Positions 1-8,584 of a DNA stretch of 64,000 bases are shown here, one piece after another. Numbering within the stretch: position 1 is the stretch's first letter; each line of letters begins with the position of its first letter. Source of the DNA: Pseudomonadota bacterium (lineage in GTDB: Bacteria; Pseudomonadota; Gammaproteobacteria; Burkholderiales; Burkholderiaceae_C); NCBI GenBank assembly GCA_963205115.1, contig CAUJHV010000049.1:1-64000 (forward strand), given 5' to 3'. Both the position numbers and the translations under genes were made by a program. The notes below the pieces were generated by a model. It did not search any database, was not told the origin of the DNA, and saw only the letters and a program-made list of their open reading frames with translations.

Positions 1-219
1 CAGAGCCGTGCGTTCGAAGACCGTGCGAGGTCCGAAGGTCATCGCGGTGCGCTGCAGGCCCAGGCGTGAGCCGATCACGCCGGCGGCCACGCGGTCGTCG
101 TGAGCGGCCGTGAACAGGACGACGCGCATGCCGCGTTCTTCATAGTTGTGCGCGGCCTGCAGCAGGGCCGTGGACTTGCCGGCGTTCATGGCCGCATAGC
201 GGAAGTAGAGCTTGCTCAC
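1..219 (-). CDS. tdk: Thymidine kinase, 5' part (gene runs off the left edge)
   Basis: The first 73 codons are visible. Thymidine kinase phosphorylates thymidine to dTMP in the cytosolic salvage pathway. The N-terminus reads like E. coli Tdk: a LYF-type first strand, then the P-loop AMNAGKSTALLQ at about residues 10-21, an N-Y-x-E-R-G-M-R stretch, and the DDR motif after the second strand. I chose the GTG start at 217-219 because AAGGA lies about 6 nt upstream; the ATG at 188-190 is inside the P-loop and would destroy it. The zinc-binding and lasso parts of the enzyme lie outside the window. It is divergent from the histidine phosphatase, with an 87-nt gap. Confidence 0.9.
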   Translation of the reverse strand, partial: MSKLYFRYAAMNAGKSTALLQAAHNYEERGMRVVLFTAAHDDRVAAGVIGSRLGLQRTAMTFGPRTVFERTAL

Positions 220-306
220 CGTCGGTCCTTCGTGCGGGCGGCGCCGAGCAGGTCCGCTGCCTGCGGACCCCTGGGCCGGCGGGGATTGTCGACCGCGCGA
301 CGCACA

Positions 307-984
307 ATGCCGGCCATGGGAACGCTGTATCTTGTCCGCCATGGCCAGGCCTCGTTTGGCGCCGACGATTACGACCGCCTGAGTCCGCTGGGCGAACGCC
401 AATGCGCCGCCCTGGGCGCATGGATGCGGGCGCGTGGCATGCGTTTCGACGGCGTGCTGCGCGGTTCCTTGATGCGTCATCGCCAGAGTCTGGATGCCCT
501 GGCTGGCGAGTTGCCGGGTCTGCCTGAAGCCATCGAGTGGCCCGGGCTGAACGAGTACGACGCCGAGGCGCTGGTGCGGGCGATGCATGCGGGCAGCCTG
601 CCGCCGGCAGACGATGCCCAGGGCGTGCGTCAGCACTTCCGGCTGCTGCGCCAGGCACTGCTGCGCTGGTCCGAGGGCGGGCTTCAGCCCGCGGGCATGC
701 CGAACTGGGTGGATTTCATGGCGGGCGTCACCTCGGCGCTGGACCATGTGCGCAGCGCGTTCGATGGTCCGGTGCTGCTGGTGTCCAGCGGCGGCCCGAT
801 TGCGGCGGCCGTGGCCCATGTGCTGCATGCGCCGCCGGCGGTGGCCATCGAACTCAACATGGCCATGCGCAACAGCGCGTTGACCGAGTTCGGCTTCAAC
901 CCACGGCGCCATGTGCTGCAGGCCTTCAACAGCCTGCCCCACCTGGACGACGGACGCCGCACCGACTGGGTGACCTACGCCTGA
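307..984 (+). CDS. Histidine phosphatase family protein (phosphoglycerate mutase-like)
   Basis: A 225-residue cytosolic protein of the histidine phosphatase superfamily. The phosphohistidine motif LVRHGQ is at residues 9-14 (R11, H12, G13), followed by the typical SPLGERQ segment. A second core block, VLLVSSGGPIAA, sits in the C-terminal half. Here the usual second catalytic His of the 'SHG' motif is replaced by Ser-Gly-Gly, as in many family members of unknown substrate. The start is ATG 307 or ATG 316; the open frame further upstream overlaps tdk on the other strand and carries no homology. The substrate cannot be predicted; alpha-ribazole phosphatase or a sugar-phosphate phosphatase are possible. 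It is convergent with the LysM gene. Confidence 0.85.
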   Translation: MPAMGTLYLVRHGQASFGADDYDRLSPLGERQCAALGAWMRARGMRFDGVLRGSLMRHRQSLDALAGELPGLPEAIEWPGLNEYDAEALVRAMHAGSLPPADDAQGVRQHFRLLRQALLRWSEGGLQPAGMPNWVDFMAGVTSALDHVRSAFDGPVLLVSSGGPIAAAVAHVLHAPPAVAIELNMAMRNSALTEFGFNPRRHVLQAFNSLPHLDDGRRTDWVTYA

Positions 985-1039
985 GCGCGGGTCAGCGCGG
1001 CGCGGCCAGGCGGCCGCGCATGTTGCGATGAACCGGCCC

Positions 1040-1056
1040 GCCCCGGTACGCGGGGC
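1040..1056. terminator. Possible hairpin between convergent genes
   Basis: Perfect 6-bp arms GCCCCG/CGGGGC flank the loop GTACG in the 93-nt gap between the histidine phosphatase and the LysM gene, which converge here. There is no T-tract on either side, so this may be a weak or Rho-assisted terminator, or only GC-rich chance pairing. Confidence 0.25.
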
Positions 1057-1077
1057 AGCAGCCGGCTCACGGGGCCA

Positions 1078-1581
1078 TCAGGCCAGGGGCGGAATGCGCA
1101 GCATCTGGCCCGGATAGATCTTGTCCGGGTGGCTGAGCATCGGGCGGTTGGCTTCGAAGATCACCGGGTACTTGTTGGCGTCGCCGTAGAAGTGCTTGGC
1201 GATCTTCGACAGGTTGTCGCCGGAGACCACGGTGTGCCATTGCGCCTCGGGTTCCGGCGCCTCGACCACCAGCATGTCGTCGACGGCGTTCACGCCCGAC
1301 ACGTTGCCGCAGCACATCAGGACCTTTTCCTTCGTCGCCTGGTCAGGCACCGTGCCGGCCACGGTGACCGTGGCACTGGGCGCGTCGAAGCTGATTTGCA
1401 GGCCGTCCGTGGGCAGGCCCTGGGTCGCGATGTAGTCGCTGATCGCCTTGCCCGCGGCAGCGCTCATGGCCGCAATCGCTTCGGGGGTGGGCGCGGCGGC
1501 GACGGCTTCCTGTGCCGCCTTGGCTTCGCCACGTCCGAACAGCTTTTCGCCGGCTTCCTTGATGAAACTCATCAATCCCAT
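1078..1581 (-). CDS. BON- and LysM-domain protein (Kbp/YgaU-like)
   Basis: A 167-residue protein with the order short amphipathic N-terminus (MGLMSFIKEAGEKLFGRGEA), BON domain (about 35-110) and LysM domain (about 115-165, with the WHTVVSGDNLSKIAKHFYGDA core and an IYPGQMLRIP end). E. coli Kbp/YgaU has the same architecture and is a potassium-binding, stress-induced protein; LysM modules bind N-acetylglucosamine-containing glycans. The ATG at 1579-1581 has AGGAGAG 5-6 nt upstream, which decides the start over the longer open frame. There is no signal peptide. Expression could use the 376-nt divergent region shared with the downstream exopolysaccharide locus. Confidence 0.88.
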   Translation of the reverse strand: MGLMSFIKEAGEKLFGRGEAKAAQEAVAAAPTPEAIAAMSAAAGKAISDYIATQGLPTDGLQISFDAPSATVTVAGTVPDQATKEKVLMCCGNVSGVNAVDDMLVVEAPEPEAQWHTVVSGDNLSKIAKHFYGDANKYPVIFEANRPMLSHPDKIYPGQMLRIPPLA

Positions 1582-1957
1582 ATTTCTCTCCTGGTCATGT
1601 GGCACCTGCCCTGTGCAGGCTGAGAGAAGCCTAACCGCAAAGCGGCCGTTTTCCACACCACGCTCGCCGGCACGCGGTTGAAGCCTCAAGCGCCTGTGCG
1701 ATTCGTGACAGTTGTCACGCCTGGTCGCTTGGGAAGCCGATGCACCTCCTAAATGGCGACAGAAGCCCCCAAAGAGGGTGGCCGTGTTTCGCCATCGCAC
1801 CCGCGATCCCGGGGGGTGGCCCCGTGAGTGCGGGGGCCTCGCGGCTGGATTTTCCGGGCATGACCTGAAGAATGCATCTTCGACCCCATTCATCGACCGA
1901 TCAGGTCGGGGGCACAGATCCAGATACGAGCCGAACTGTCAGCGTAGGGGAGCCGTC
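1582..1957. promoter_or_regulatory. Divergent intergenic region with a 14-bp inverted repeat
   Basis: This 376-nt gap lies between the LysM gene (leftward) and the WecB/TagA-type glycosyltransferase (rightward) and must hold both promoters. At 1705-1718 there is a perfect inverted repeat GTGACA-GT-TGTCAC, which could be an operator. A TGGCAC...TGTGC pair near 1600-1616 resembles a sigma-54 promoter but has 12 nt rather than 10 between GG and GC. No further gene is supported here. Confidence 0.4.
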
Positions 1958-2836
1958 TTGCACCAGAAGTCTTTCAGACACCGAACGACAATCATCTCCA
2001 CGCAAGTCGACGTGATGGGATGGGACGCCGCTATCGGTCGCATTTCTGACTGGGGCAAGCTGCACGAGTCGCGCTATGTGTGCTTCAGCAACGTGCACTC
2101 GGTGGTCACCGCCGCCTTCGACGAACGGTTCGGCGAAGCCTTGAATTCCAGCGACATGTGCACGTCCGACGGCGCGCCGGTGACCTGGATGTTGCGTCAA
2201 CTGGGCGCGACGCGGCAACCCCGTCTGAACGGCCCTGATCTGATGTGGCGCTATCTGGGCGTCGAGGCCGAGCGCGGCGGCAAGGTCTACTTCTACGGCA
2301 GCACGCCGGAGACCCTGCGCCTGCTGACGGCACGCGTCAAGAAAGCCTATCCGGCACTGACCATCGCGGGCACCTACGCGCCGCCTTTCCGTCCCTCCAC
2401 GCCGGATGAGGACGAAGCGGAAGTGCGCCGCATCAACGACAGCGGCGCGAATGTGGTCTTCGTGGGACTGGGCTGCCCCAAACAGGAAATCTGGATGGCC
2501 AACCACCGCGGGCGTATCCATGCGGTGATGATCGGGGTGGGAGCCGCTTTCGACTTCCACGCGGGGCTCAAGACCCGTGCGCCGGAGTGGATGCAGCGCA
2601 ACGGCCTGGAGTGGGCTTATCGTCTGTGCCAGGAGCCCAAGCGCCTGTGGAAGCGATACCTGTTCACCAATCTGCCGTTCCTCGTCATGGGCGGCGCGCA
2701 ATGGCTGTCTTCGCGCATCACGGGTGCACGTCCGGCCAGCCTGCCGCCGGTGGTGGCCACGTCCCATCTCGACGATACGCTGGCCACCCGGCCGCCCGGT
2801 CCGAAGGATTTCCGGATCAGTCAGCTGACCTCCTGA
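1958..2836 (+). CDS. WecB/TagA/CpsF family glycosyltransferase
   Basis: A 292-residue GT26-type enzyme. The family transfers N-acetylmannosamine or a related sugar to a lipid-linked intermediate at the inner face of the membrane. Diagnostic segments are SNVHSVVTA and TSDGAPVTWMLR near the N-terminus, KVYFYGSTPETL mid-protein, VVFVGLGCPKQEIWM, and GVGAAFDFHAG with RAPEWMQRNGLEWAYRLCQEP near the C-terminus. I chose the TTG at 1958 because GGGGAG lies 5 nt upstream and because the conserved beta-strand before GWDAAIGRI would be cut by starting at ATG 2015. It opens the exopolysaccharide locus and is followed after 13 nt by a secreted glycosidase, so the two are probably cotranscribed. Confidence 0.87.
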   Translation: MHQKSFRHRTTIISTQVDVMGWDAAIGRISDWGKLHESRYVCFSNVHSVVTAAFDERFGEALNSSDMCTSDGAPVTWMLRQLGATRQPRLNGPDLMWRYLGVEAERGGKVYFYGSTPETLRLLTARVKKAYPALTIAGTYAPPFRPSTPDEDEAEVRRINDSGANVVFVGLGCPKQEIWMANHRGRIHAVMIGVGAAFDFHAGLKTRAPEWMQRNGLEWAYRLCQEPKRLWKRYLFTNLPFLVMGGAQWLSSRITGARPASLPPVVATSHLDDTLATRPPGPKDFRISQLTS

Positions 2837-2849
2837 GAGCTGCGCTTCG

Positions 2850-4628
2850 ATGTCGCCCGTGAAGGCCGCGGGCGTGCGGTCATCGACTGCTCCGTGGGTA
2901 AGACTCTGCCGGCCGGCAGCGATGCTGCTGGCCGGTGTGCTGGCCGCGCCCGGGGCGCTGGCGCAGCCGGGCGCGCAGGCCATTGCGCTCCCCAACTGGG
3001 AACTGAATGCCTGGGGCCAGATTCCGACCCGGGTAAGCGCCGCGCCGGATGCCACTCGCTGTGGCGCAGGAGGCTGGCACTTTGCCAAGCACCAGCAGGG
3101 GGATGGCGACGCCGAATTGACGCTGCCGAATGCGCTCGCGCCCAACCGGGCCTACCGTTTCCGGGTGCAGGTAACGCCGCTGGCGGGGCAGGGCACGGTC
3201 GACGTCTTCTTCCGCAAGACGGGTCCGCACTACGAAACCACCAGCATCCGTTCCGTGCGCGTGCGCGCCGGCGAAGCTCAAACGGTCGAATTGCGCGGCA
3301 TCTACGATGCGGCCACCCTGGGCGCGGTGCGTGTGGGCCTGCGCGACGAGGGCCTGGGCGTGTGCCTGTCGCGCCCGACACTGGAGCCGCTGTCGCCCGA
3401 TGCCGTGGGCGAAGAGCGCCCGCGCCAACGCATCGACTCGCGATTCTTCGGCATTCATCTGAACCGTCTGGGCGTGCACCGCGGCTGGCCGGGCTTCGAC
3501 CCGGGGCTCGTGCGCATGTGGGACGCCGGAACGACCTGGGCCGACCTGCAGCCCACGCGCGGACCGATCGACTGGGCGCGCAATCCGCACGCGCAGCGCA
3601 TGGACCTGTTTGCCGATCACCTGAAGCACTCACGCACCGGCGCCAGCCTGCTGGTGACGCTGGGCATGACACCCGCATGGGCCGCGCAAGCCAGCACCGC
3701 CACCTGCGCGCAGGCGTATTACGGGCCGCGTTCCTGTGTACCGCCGGCAGACCTGGAGGACTGGCGCCAGTATGTGCGCGCCGTGGCACAGCGGCTGGCC
3801 GGGCGCGCATTCCACTGGGAACTGCTCAACGAGGCCGACATCCCGATGCACTGGGCCGGCCAGCCGCAGCAGTTGGTGGAGATGGCGCGTGTGGCGCACG
3901 AAGAACTCCACAGGGCCGATCCGCGCAACCGGCTGATGGGCCCGAACGTCACGTACCACGGCTTGCGGCTGCTGAACGACTTCCTGCGGCTGGGTGGCGG
4001 GCGCTACGTCGATGCCATCAGCGTGCACGTCTACCTCGGGCGTACACCCGGCTTTGCGTTGTCCAAGATGCGCAATGTGCAGGAGCTGGTCCGCTCGCAC
4101 GGCCTGTCCCTGGCCGTGTGGAACACCGAAGCGGGCACCGCCTGTGTGCCGGAGGTGGATTGCGGACCCGCTCCAGCCGGCCGCGTGCGCATGAGTGGCG
4201 AAGCGGCGCTGGCCCAGGCGGTGCTGGGCCACGCCGCGCAGGGTGTGCGCCACCTCTCGCACTACACCTGGGAAGGCGCGCTCACCGAGGCTGGTGGCCT
4301 GCCGCTGGTCCAGCCGGATTTCGCCACGCCCACGGCTGCTGGGCTGGCGCTGGAACGGGTGCGCCGCTGGCTGGTGGGCGCTGACGTCCAGTGGCTGGGT
4401 GGCGCCGAGGAGCGCCTGCGCCGCGTCGAGATCAACCAGGGTGCGCGCCATTGCGTGGCGGCCTGGGTCGATGCCGGCGAGGTCGACCTCCCGCCACAGG
4501 CCATCGGCGCCGGCCTGGCGCCCGTCGAGACGGCTGCCGCCGATCCGGTACGCATCGGCTCGGATGGCCGGTGGCACATCGGCACGGTGCCGGTATTGGG
4601 GTGTCGGACCGTCCCGGCCGGCCGCTAA
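2850..4628 (+). CDS. Secreted clan GH-A glycoside hydrolase with N-terminal jelly-roll-like module
   Basis: A 592-residue protein with a signal peptide (hydrophobic run AAMLLAGVLAAPGALAQ). A beta-rich carbohydrate-binding-like module covers about residues 45-185, and a TIM-barrel glycosidase covers about 195-500. The acid/base is predicted as E328 (WELLNEAD) and the nucleophile as E427 (VWNTEAG), the spacing expected for retaining GH-A enzymes such as GH39 or GH5. It shares many blocks with the 880-residue lipoprotein at 15.6-18.3 kb (FGIHLNRLG, LVTLGMTPAWA, NRLMGPN), so the two are paralogues. A glycosidase in an exopolysaccharide operon usually trims or releases the polymer in the periplasm. 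The substrate is unknown; the exact GH family is not certain. Confidence 0.8.
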   Translation: MSPVKAAGVRSSTAPWVRLCRPAAMLLAGVLAAPGALAQPGAQAIALPNWELNAWGQIPTRVSAAPDATRCGAGGWHFAKHQQGDGDAELTLPNALAPNRAYRFRVQVTPLAGQGTVDVFFRKTGPHYETTSIRSVRVRAGEAQTVELRGIYDAATLGAVRVGLRDEGLGVCLSRPTLEPLSPDAVGEERPRQRIDSRFFGIHLNRLGVHRGWPGFDPGLVRMWDAGTTWADLQPTRGPIDWARNPHAQRMDLFADHLKHSRTGASLLVTLGMTPAWAAQASTATCAQAYYGPRSCVPPADLEDWRQYVRAVAQRLAGRAFHWELLNEADIPMHWAGQPQQLVEMARVAHEELHRADPRNRLMGPNVTYHGLRLLNDFLRLGGGRYVDAISVHVYLGRTPGFALSKMRNVQELVRSHGLSLAVWNTEAGTACVPEVDCGPAPAGRVRMSGEAALAQAVLGHAAQGVRHLSHYTWEGALTEAGGLPLVQPDFATPTAAGLALERVRRWLVGADVQWLGGAEERLRRVEINQGARHCVAAWVDAGEVDLPPQAIGAGLAPVETAAADPVRIGSDGRWHIGTVPVLGCRTVPAGR

Positions 4629-4670
4629 CATGCTCGCCATGACGCGCCTTCACTCCACGGACACCGCCGC

Positions 4671-5957
4671 TTGAAAACCCGATTGAGGCGCCTGTGGGGC
4701 AGCTCGCGTGCGTGGCTGCTGCTGAGTTCGCTGTTCGCACGCGGTGTGGGCTTTCTCGTCAGCCTGGAGCTGGCGCGCACGGCTGGACCGGCCGCGCTGG
4801 GCATCTACTCGGCGACCGTGAATACCGCCTCCCAGGTGGGCCAGGTCGTCGAAGGTCTGGTGGGCACCGCGGCACCCTTGAGCGCGGGTCGCACGGCCAG
4901 GTCCACGCGGCTGTCGAGGCTGCTCCTGGCCTATCTGGCCTGGATCGCGCTGGCGGCCTTGTTGCTGGCCGGCCCCTTGTACTACGCACTGCGCGTCGCG
5001 GGCACCTGGTCGCTCGCTGCGTTGCACGGCTTGCCGAGCCTGACCCTGCTGGCACTGGCCGGCACCGTGATGGTCGGCGGCCTGGTCACGACGGCGGTGG
5101 TCGGCCTGCTGGCCGGCTCGGGCGAATTCCTGAACAACGCGAAGATCCGCGCGATCAGCGGCGCGGCGCTGATGACCGCGTCGATTCCCATGGTGCTGGG
5201 CGGGGGTCTGTACGGCGCCTTGATCCTTGCGAGCATCGCCGCCGTGGTGCCCACGCTGCTGCTCGTGGCGGTGGCAATTCGGCACTCGACACAGCAGCGC
5301 CTGACCGAGCCGGCGGCCCTGCCGGCGCGCACGGTCGCCTGGCGTGACCTCATGGCCAGCCTGCCGTCGTCGGCCGCGCTGCTGCTCAATGGCGGCGTCA
5401 CCTGGGTGTGCACCACCTATCTCGTGCTGCGCATCTACGGCCCCGAGGGGGTCGCCGTGGTGGCCGTGTCGATGCAATGGCTCACCCTGTGCCTGATGCC
5501 GGCCACGGCGTGGGGCAACATGGCTTTGGCTGAGTTGATGCAGGCGCATCAGCCGGGGGATCGGCGGCTGAACTTTGCGGTCATCCGGCGGGTCCTGCGG
5601 CGCAACGGCCAGGTGACGGTGGCCGTGGGGGCGTTGGTGTTGCTGGCCACGCCCTGGATCGCCGAAGCCTACAAGCTCGAGGACACCGCGCTCGAATGGA
5701 TGATGGGGATCTTCATCGCCGTGGGCATCTTTACCAGCCTGATTGCGGTGCTGGACCGGGTGCTGGTGGCCCAGGGCCGCCAGCCGCGCATGCTGCTGGC
5801 AGCGGTGCTGGGCCTGAGCGTCCAGCTGGTCGTGACCTTGGCCCTGATCGACGACTCCCTGCTGGGCGTGCCGATCGGTGCGCTGGCGGGCCAGCTGATG
5901 GTGCTGGTGACCCACATGGTCTCGCTCTACCCCGGCTCCCGCGTTTCGACCCGATGA
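4671..5957 (+). CDS. Polysaccharide flippase (Wzx-like, MOP superfamily)
   Basis: A 428-residue inner-membrane protein with about 12 hydrophobic segments across its length and the Arg-rich cytoplasmic N-terminus followed by ARGVGFLVSLELARTAGPAALGIYS, typical of MOP-superfamily polysaccharide flippases. It would move undecaprenyl-linked repeat units to the periplasm for polymerisation by the Wzy-like protein at 9.8-11.1 kb. The start is TTG 4671, with only a weak Shine-Dalgarno; a slightly later start is possible. It follows the glycosidase gene after 42 nt on the same strand and converges with the glycosyltransferase at 5.98 kb. Confidence 0.78.
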   Translation: MKTRLRRLWGSSRAWLLLSSLFARGVGFLVSLELARTAGPAALGIYSATVNTASQVGQVVEGLVGTAAPLSAGRTARSTRLSRLLLAYLAWIALAALLLAGPLYYALRVAGTWSLAALHGLPSLTLLALAGTVMVGGLVTTAVVGLLAGSGEFLNNAKIRAISGAALMTASIPMVLGGGLYGALILASIAAVVPTLLLVAVAIRHSTQQRLTEPAALPARTVAWRDLMASLPSSAALLLNGGVTWVCTTYLVLRIYGPEGVAVVAVSMQWLTLCLMPATAWGNMALAELMQAHQPGDRRLNFAVIRRVLRRNGQVTVAVGALVLLATPWIAEAYKLEDTALEWMMGIFIAVGIFTSLIAVLDRVLVAQGRQPRMLLAAVLGLSVQLVVTLALIDDSLLGVPIGALAGQLMVLVTHMVSLYPGSRVSTR

Positions 5958-5974
5958 GGCCGCTCCTGGAGCCT

Positions 5975-6952
5975 TCAGGCGCCTGGCGCAGCGGGGATGC
6001 CTTGCGGGGCGCGGGCGCGTTTGCGTTCGCGATGCCTCAGCAGCAGGCGAGCCGACACGTGCGCAGGCAGGGCGAGCAAAGCCACCGAGACGGCGTCGCG
6101 TGTACGGCCGCCGTCCAGCCGGACCGCCTGCCACAGCGCCAGGGCACTGGGCCCGCGCTGGCGCAGTTGCATGAAGAGCACTGCCCGGATGCGCAGCCAC
6201 TGCGCGAGGTAGGCGCGCAGTCCGCGGGCGCGTTGCGGATGGTGTGCCGCCAGCGCCCGGATGCCGTCGCCGACGATGTCCGGTGTTTCCGGCGCGCGCA
6301 GGTGCGAGGTGCCTTCGATGGGGGGCTCCCGGTAGAAGACGGAGGGCCGCGGGTCGAGCACGACACCGCCTTCGCAGCTCAGACGCAGCCAGGTCAGCAA
6401 ATCCTCGCCGCCACGCACGCCCAGCGGAAACCCGCCCACGGCACGCAAGGCATCGCGCGCGGCCATGACCGACGAGGTGATCAGGGGCAGGCCGAAACTC
6501 GCCATTTCCTGGCCCAGATCCTCGATCACGGTGGGTCCGGCATCGTCCGCACGCAGCGCCTGGCGCAGATCGCAGGGCCGCGCGCGGCCGTTCGGTTCGA
6601 CCAGGAGGAAGGCCGTGGCCACCAGCGCCGGATGCGGATGCCGGCGGCTGGCCGCTCGCAGAGCCTGCAGATGGTCGGGCGCCCACCAGTCGTCCGCGTC
6701 CAGGAAGGCCACGAAGGGCGCGCGGGCCGCGGCGATGCCGGCATTGCGGGCGGCAGATACGCCGGCGTTCGCTTGCGTGATCAGGCGGATGCGGGGATCG
6801 CCATAGCCGGTGACCACATGCGCACCGGCATCGCGGGATCCATCATCCACGACGATCAGTTCCCAATCGACGTCGGACTGCGCCATCACCGATTCGATCG
6901 CCTGGCCGATGGTGGCAGCCTTGTTGTACAGGGGAATGACGACGCTGATCAT
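5975..6952 (-). CDS. Glycosyltransferase family 2
   Basis: A 325-residue inverting GT-A fold transferase: MISVVIPLYNKAATIGQAIES at the very N-terminus, a nucleotide-binding IVVDDGSRD, the metal-binding FLDADDWW at about 80-87, and a GGEDLLTWLRL region that carries the catalytic-base area. It would add one sugar to the lipid-linked repeat unit on the cytoplasmic face. I start at ATG 6950-6952 because homology begins at that Met; the extra 15 upstream codons have no match to the fold. The C-terminal basic stretch RHRERKRARAP suggests membrane association. It is convergent with the flippase gene, 17 nt apart, and divergent from the next glycosyltransferase. Confidence 0.85.
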   Translation of the reverse strand: MISVVIPLYNKAATIGQAIESVMAQSDVDWELIVVDDGSRDAGAHVVTGYGDPRIRLITQANAGVSAARNAGIAAARAPFVAFLDADDWWAPDHLQALRAASRRHPHPALVATAFLLVEPNGRARPCDLRQALRADDAGPTVIEDLGQEMASFGLPLITSSVMAARDALRAVGGFPLGVRGGEDLLTWLRLSCEGGVVLDPRPSVFYREPPIEGTSHLRAPETPDIVGDGIRALAAHHPQRARGLRAYLAQWLRIRAVLFMQLRQRGPSALALWQAVRLDGGRTRDAVSVALLALPAHVSARLLLRHRERKRARAPQGIPAAPGA

Positions 6953-7359
6953 GCGCTGCGCCTGGGACGCCGCAGGCTTGCTTCGACGGCCGCGCACGGC
7001 TGCCGCGCTGCGGTGTCACGGTCTGTCGACCATCCGCTTTCGGGCCCCTTGGATGAAGGGCCGGCACGCGGGATCCGGATTTCGGGTGTCATGCTTGTCG
7101 GATGGGAGCAAGAAGGAGCATCTGCCGTGTGGGCATCTGGGGGCGGGGCCGCCGGCCTGGGCCGGACGGTCTCGGGGCGGGTCGCCGGTGCGGTATCGCG
7201 ACGCTTGCCGATATGGCCGCAAATGATAGCCAGCACGACGCACGCTGACGCGGGTGGCACGGACCACGTGCAGGGGCTTGCGCAGGGCGTGGGCACGGGC
7301 CAGTGCGGCCCCGCGGCCCTGCAGCGGCAGGCCCAGTGCCCACCCTGGGCAGAGATTCG
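6953..7359. promoter_or_regulatory. 407-nt divergent region between two glycosyltransferase genes
   Basis: Both flanking genes start from this gap, so it must hold two promoters. I see no convincing -35/-10 or -24/-12 pair and no RNA gene. Open frames crossing it run into the flanking genes and look like chance frames of high-GC DNA. Confidence 0.3.
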
Positions 7360-8457
7360 ATGAACCTCGCCAACGCCCGCCCGGGCTTCACCATCGCGCT
7401 GCCGACCTACAACCGTCCCGACACCACGCGCGAGGCGATCGACAGCTGCCTGGCCCAGAACTACCCGGACTTCGAGATCCTGATCAGCGACGATACGCCC
7501 GGCGACGCCATCCGCGATCTCGTCCGGACCTACGAGAGCGACCGCATCATCTATGTCAAGAACGAGCCTGCGCTGGGCATTCCCGCGAAGCTGAACGACC
7601 AGCTCGCGCGGGCCCGCAAGGCCTGGATGGTCATCCTTGGCGATGACGACCTCTTTGCACCGGACTTCTTGCGCCGCGTGGCCGATGCCATCGCCGCGCA
7701 TCCTGGCACCACGCTCGTGCACGCTCGTAGCCGGCTCGTCGATGCGCAGGGCCGGCTCCTTTCTGAGGACCGGCAGCTGCCCGGCACGGTGGATCCGGCG
7801 GACGCACTGCAGATGCTGTTCCGGCCGTGGTACGTCATGCGCGTGAGCCTCACCGGCTTTGCATTCCCGGTCGAAGGCATGCGCGCGCACGGTGGCTTTC
7901 GACACTTCCACCAGGGCTATTTCGTCGACAACCTGGCCTGGGCCGCGATGGCTGCGCAGGGTCGCACCTGCTTTCTGGAGGAGTCGCTGGTGACGCTGCG
8001 CGAGTCCACGGGCAGCCTGGGACACCGGTATGACCCGCCACTTCAGGCGCTCCTGGCGTCGCGCGTGCAGGTCGTGGACGCGCTCGACGAGGTCATCGAA
8101 CCGCTGGTGCAACGCACCAGTGACCCGGCCGCGCGTGAGCGGATTCTTCTGGCGCGCAATCGCTGTGTCGATTTCATCCACGACGACACCCGCCACGTGC
8201 TGTACCGCTCGTTGCGTGCGGTCACACCCGGACCCACTGCCGCGGTGCGGTCGACCGTGCAGACCATCTTTGCGGCCATCGAACATACGCAGCCCGCTCT
8301 GCTGGATGCTCGGTGGTTCCGTGGTCTGTTGCGCTATTTCACGTGGGTCGCGGCATGGCCCGAGGCCCTGCGGCGGCTGGCTTTTGCGATGGCGCACCTT
8401 GTGATCGGCACGCGCGGGCGCCTGCGGCGCGGCGGACGAGGGGCGACGGCCAGGTAG
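7360..8457 (+). CDS. Glycosyltransferase family 2
   Basis: A 365-residue GT-A type transferase. FTIALPTYNRPDTTREAI starts the fold, followed by ILISDDTPGDAI and the acidic metal site ILGDDDLFAPDFL at about 90-102, with an HARSRLVDAQG segment after it. The C-terminal 100 residues are alpha-helical and basic, suitable for peripheral membrane contact. The start is ATG 7360; a GTG 57 nt upstream is also in frame but adds a low-complexity lead. It probably extends the exopolysaccharide repeat unit. It is a single gene facing the convergent glycosyltransferase family 4 gene, with a 127-nt gap in between that contains a short CGCCG/CGGCG hairpin without a T-tract. Confidence 0.85.
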   Translation: MNLANARPGFTIALPTYNRPDTTREAIDSCLAQNYPDFEILISDDTPGDAIRDLVRTYESDRIIYVKNEPALGIPAKLNDQLARARKAWMVILGDDDLFAPDFLRRVADAIAAHPGTTLVHARSRLVDAQGRLLSEDRQLPGTVDPADALQMLFRPWYVMRVSLTGFAFPVEGMRAHGGFRHFHQGYFVDNLAWAAMAAQGRTCFLEESLVTLRESTGSLGHRYDPPLQALLASRVQVVDALDEVIEPLVQRTSDPAARERILLARNRCVDFIHDDTRHVLYRSLRAVTPGPTAAVRSTVQTIFAAIEHTQPALLDARWFRGLLRYFTWVAAWPEALRRLAFAMAHLVIGTRGRLRRGGRGATAR

Positions 8458-8584
8458 ATCGCCGCCCTCACGGCGGTGCGGCCGCACACCTGCGCACTTG
8501 CGGCGTTGAGCACGCGCGCAGCGCCTTGCCGGATTCACGGTTGCATCGGCTCCGCGGCCCGCCTGGGGGCGGGGCCTGCGCCGA

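Noticed and set aside
1597..1616. TGGCAC...TGTGC as a sigma-54 promoter upstream of the first glycosyltransferase
   Set aside because: GG-to-GC spacing is 12 nt instead of the required 10.
4650..6686. Long minus-strand open frame opposite the flippase and glycosyltransferase genes
   Set aside because: Low-complexity Arg/Gln/Gly-rich translation with no motif; it is the antisense shadow of the real genes in GC-rich DNA.
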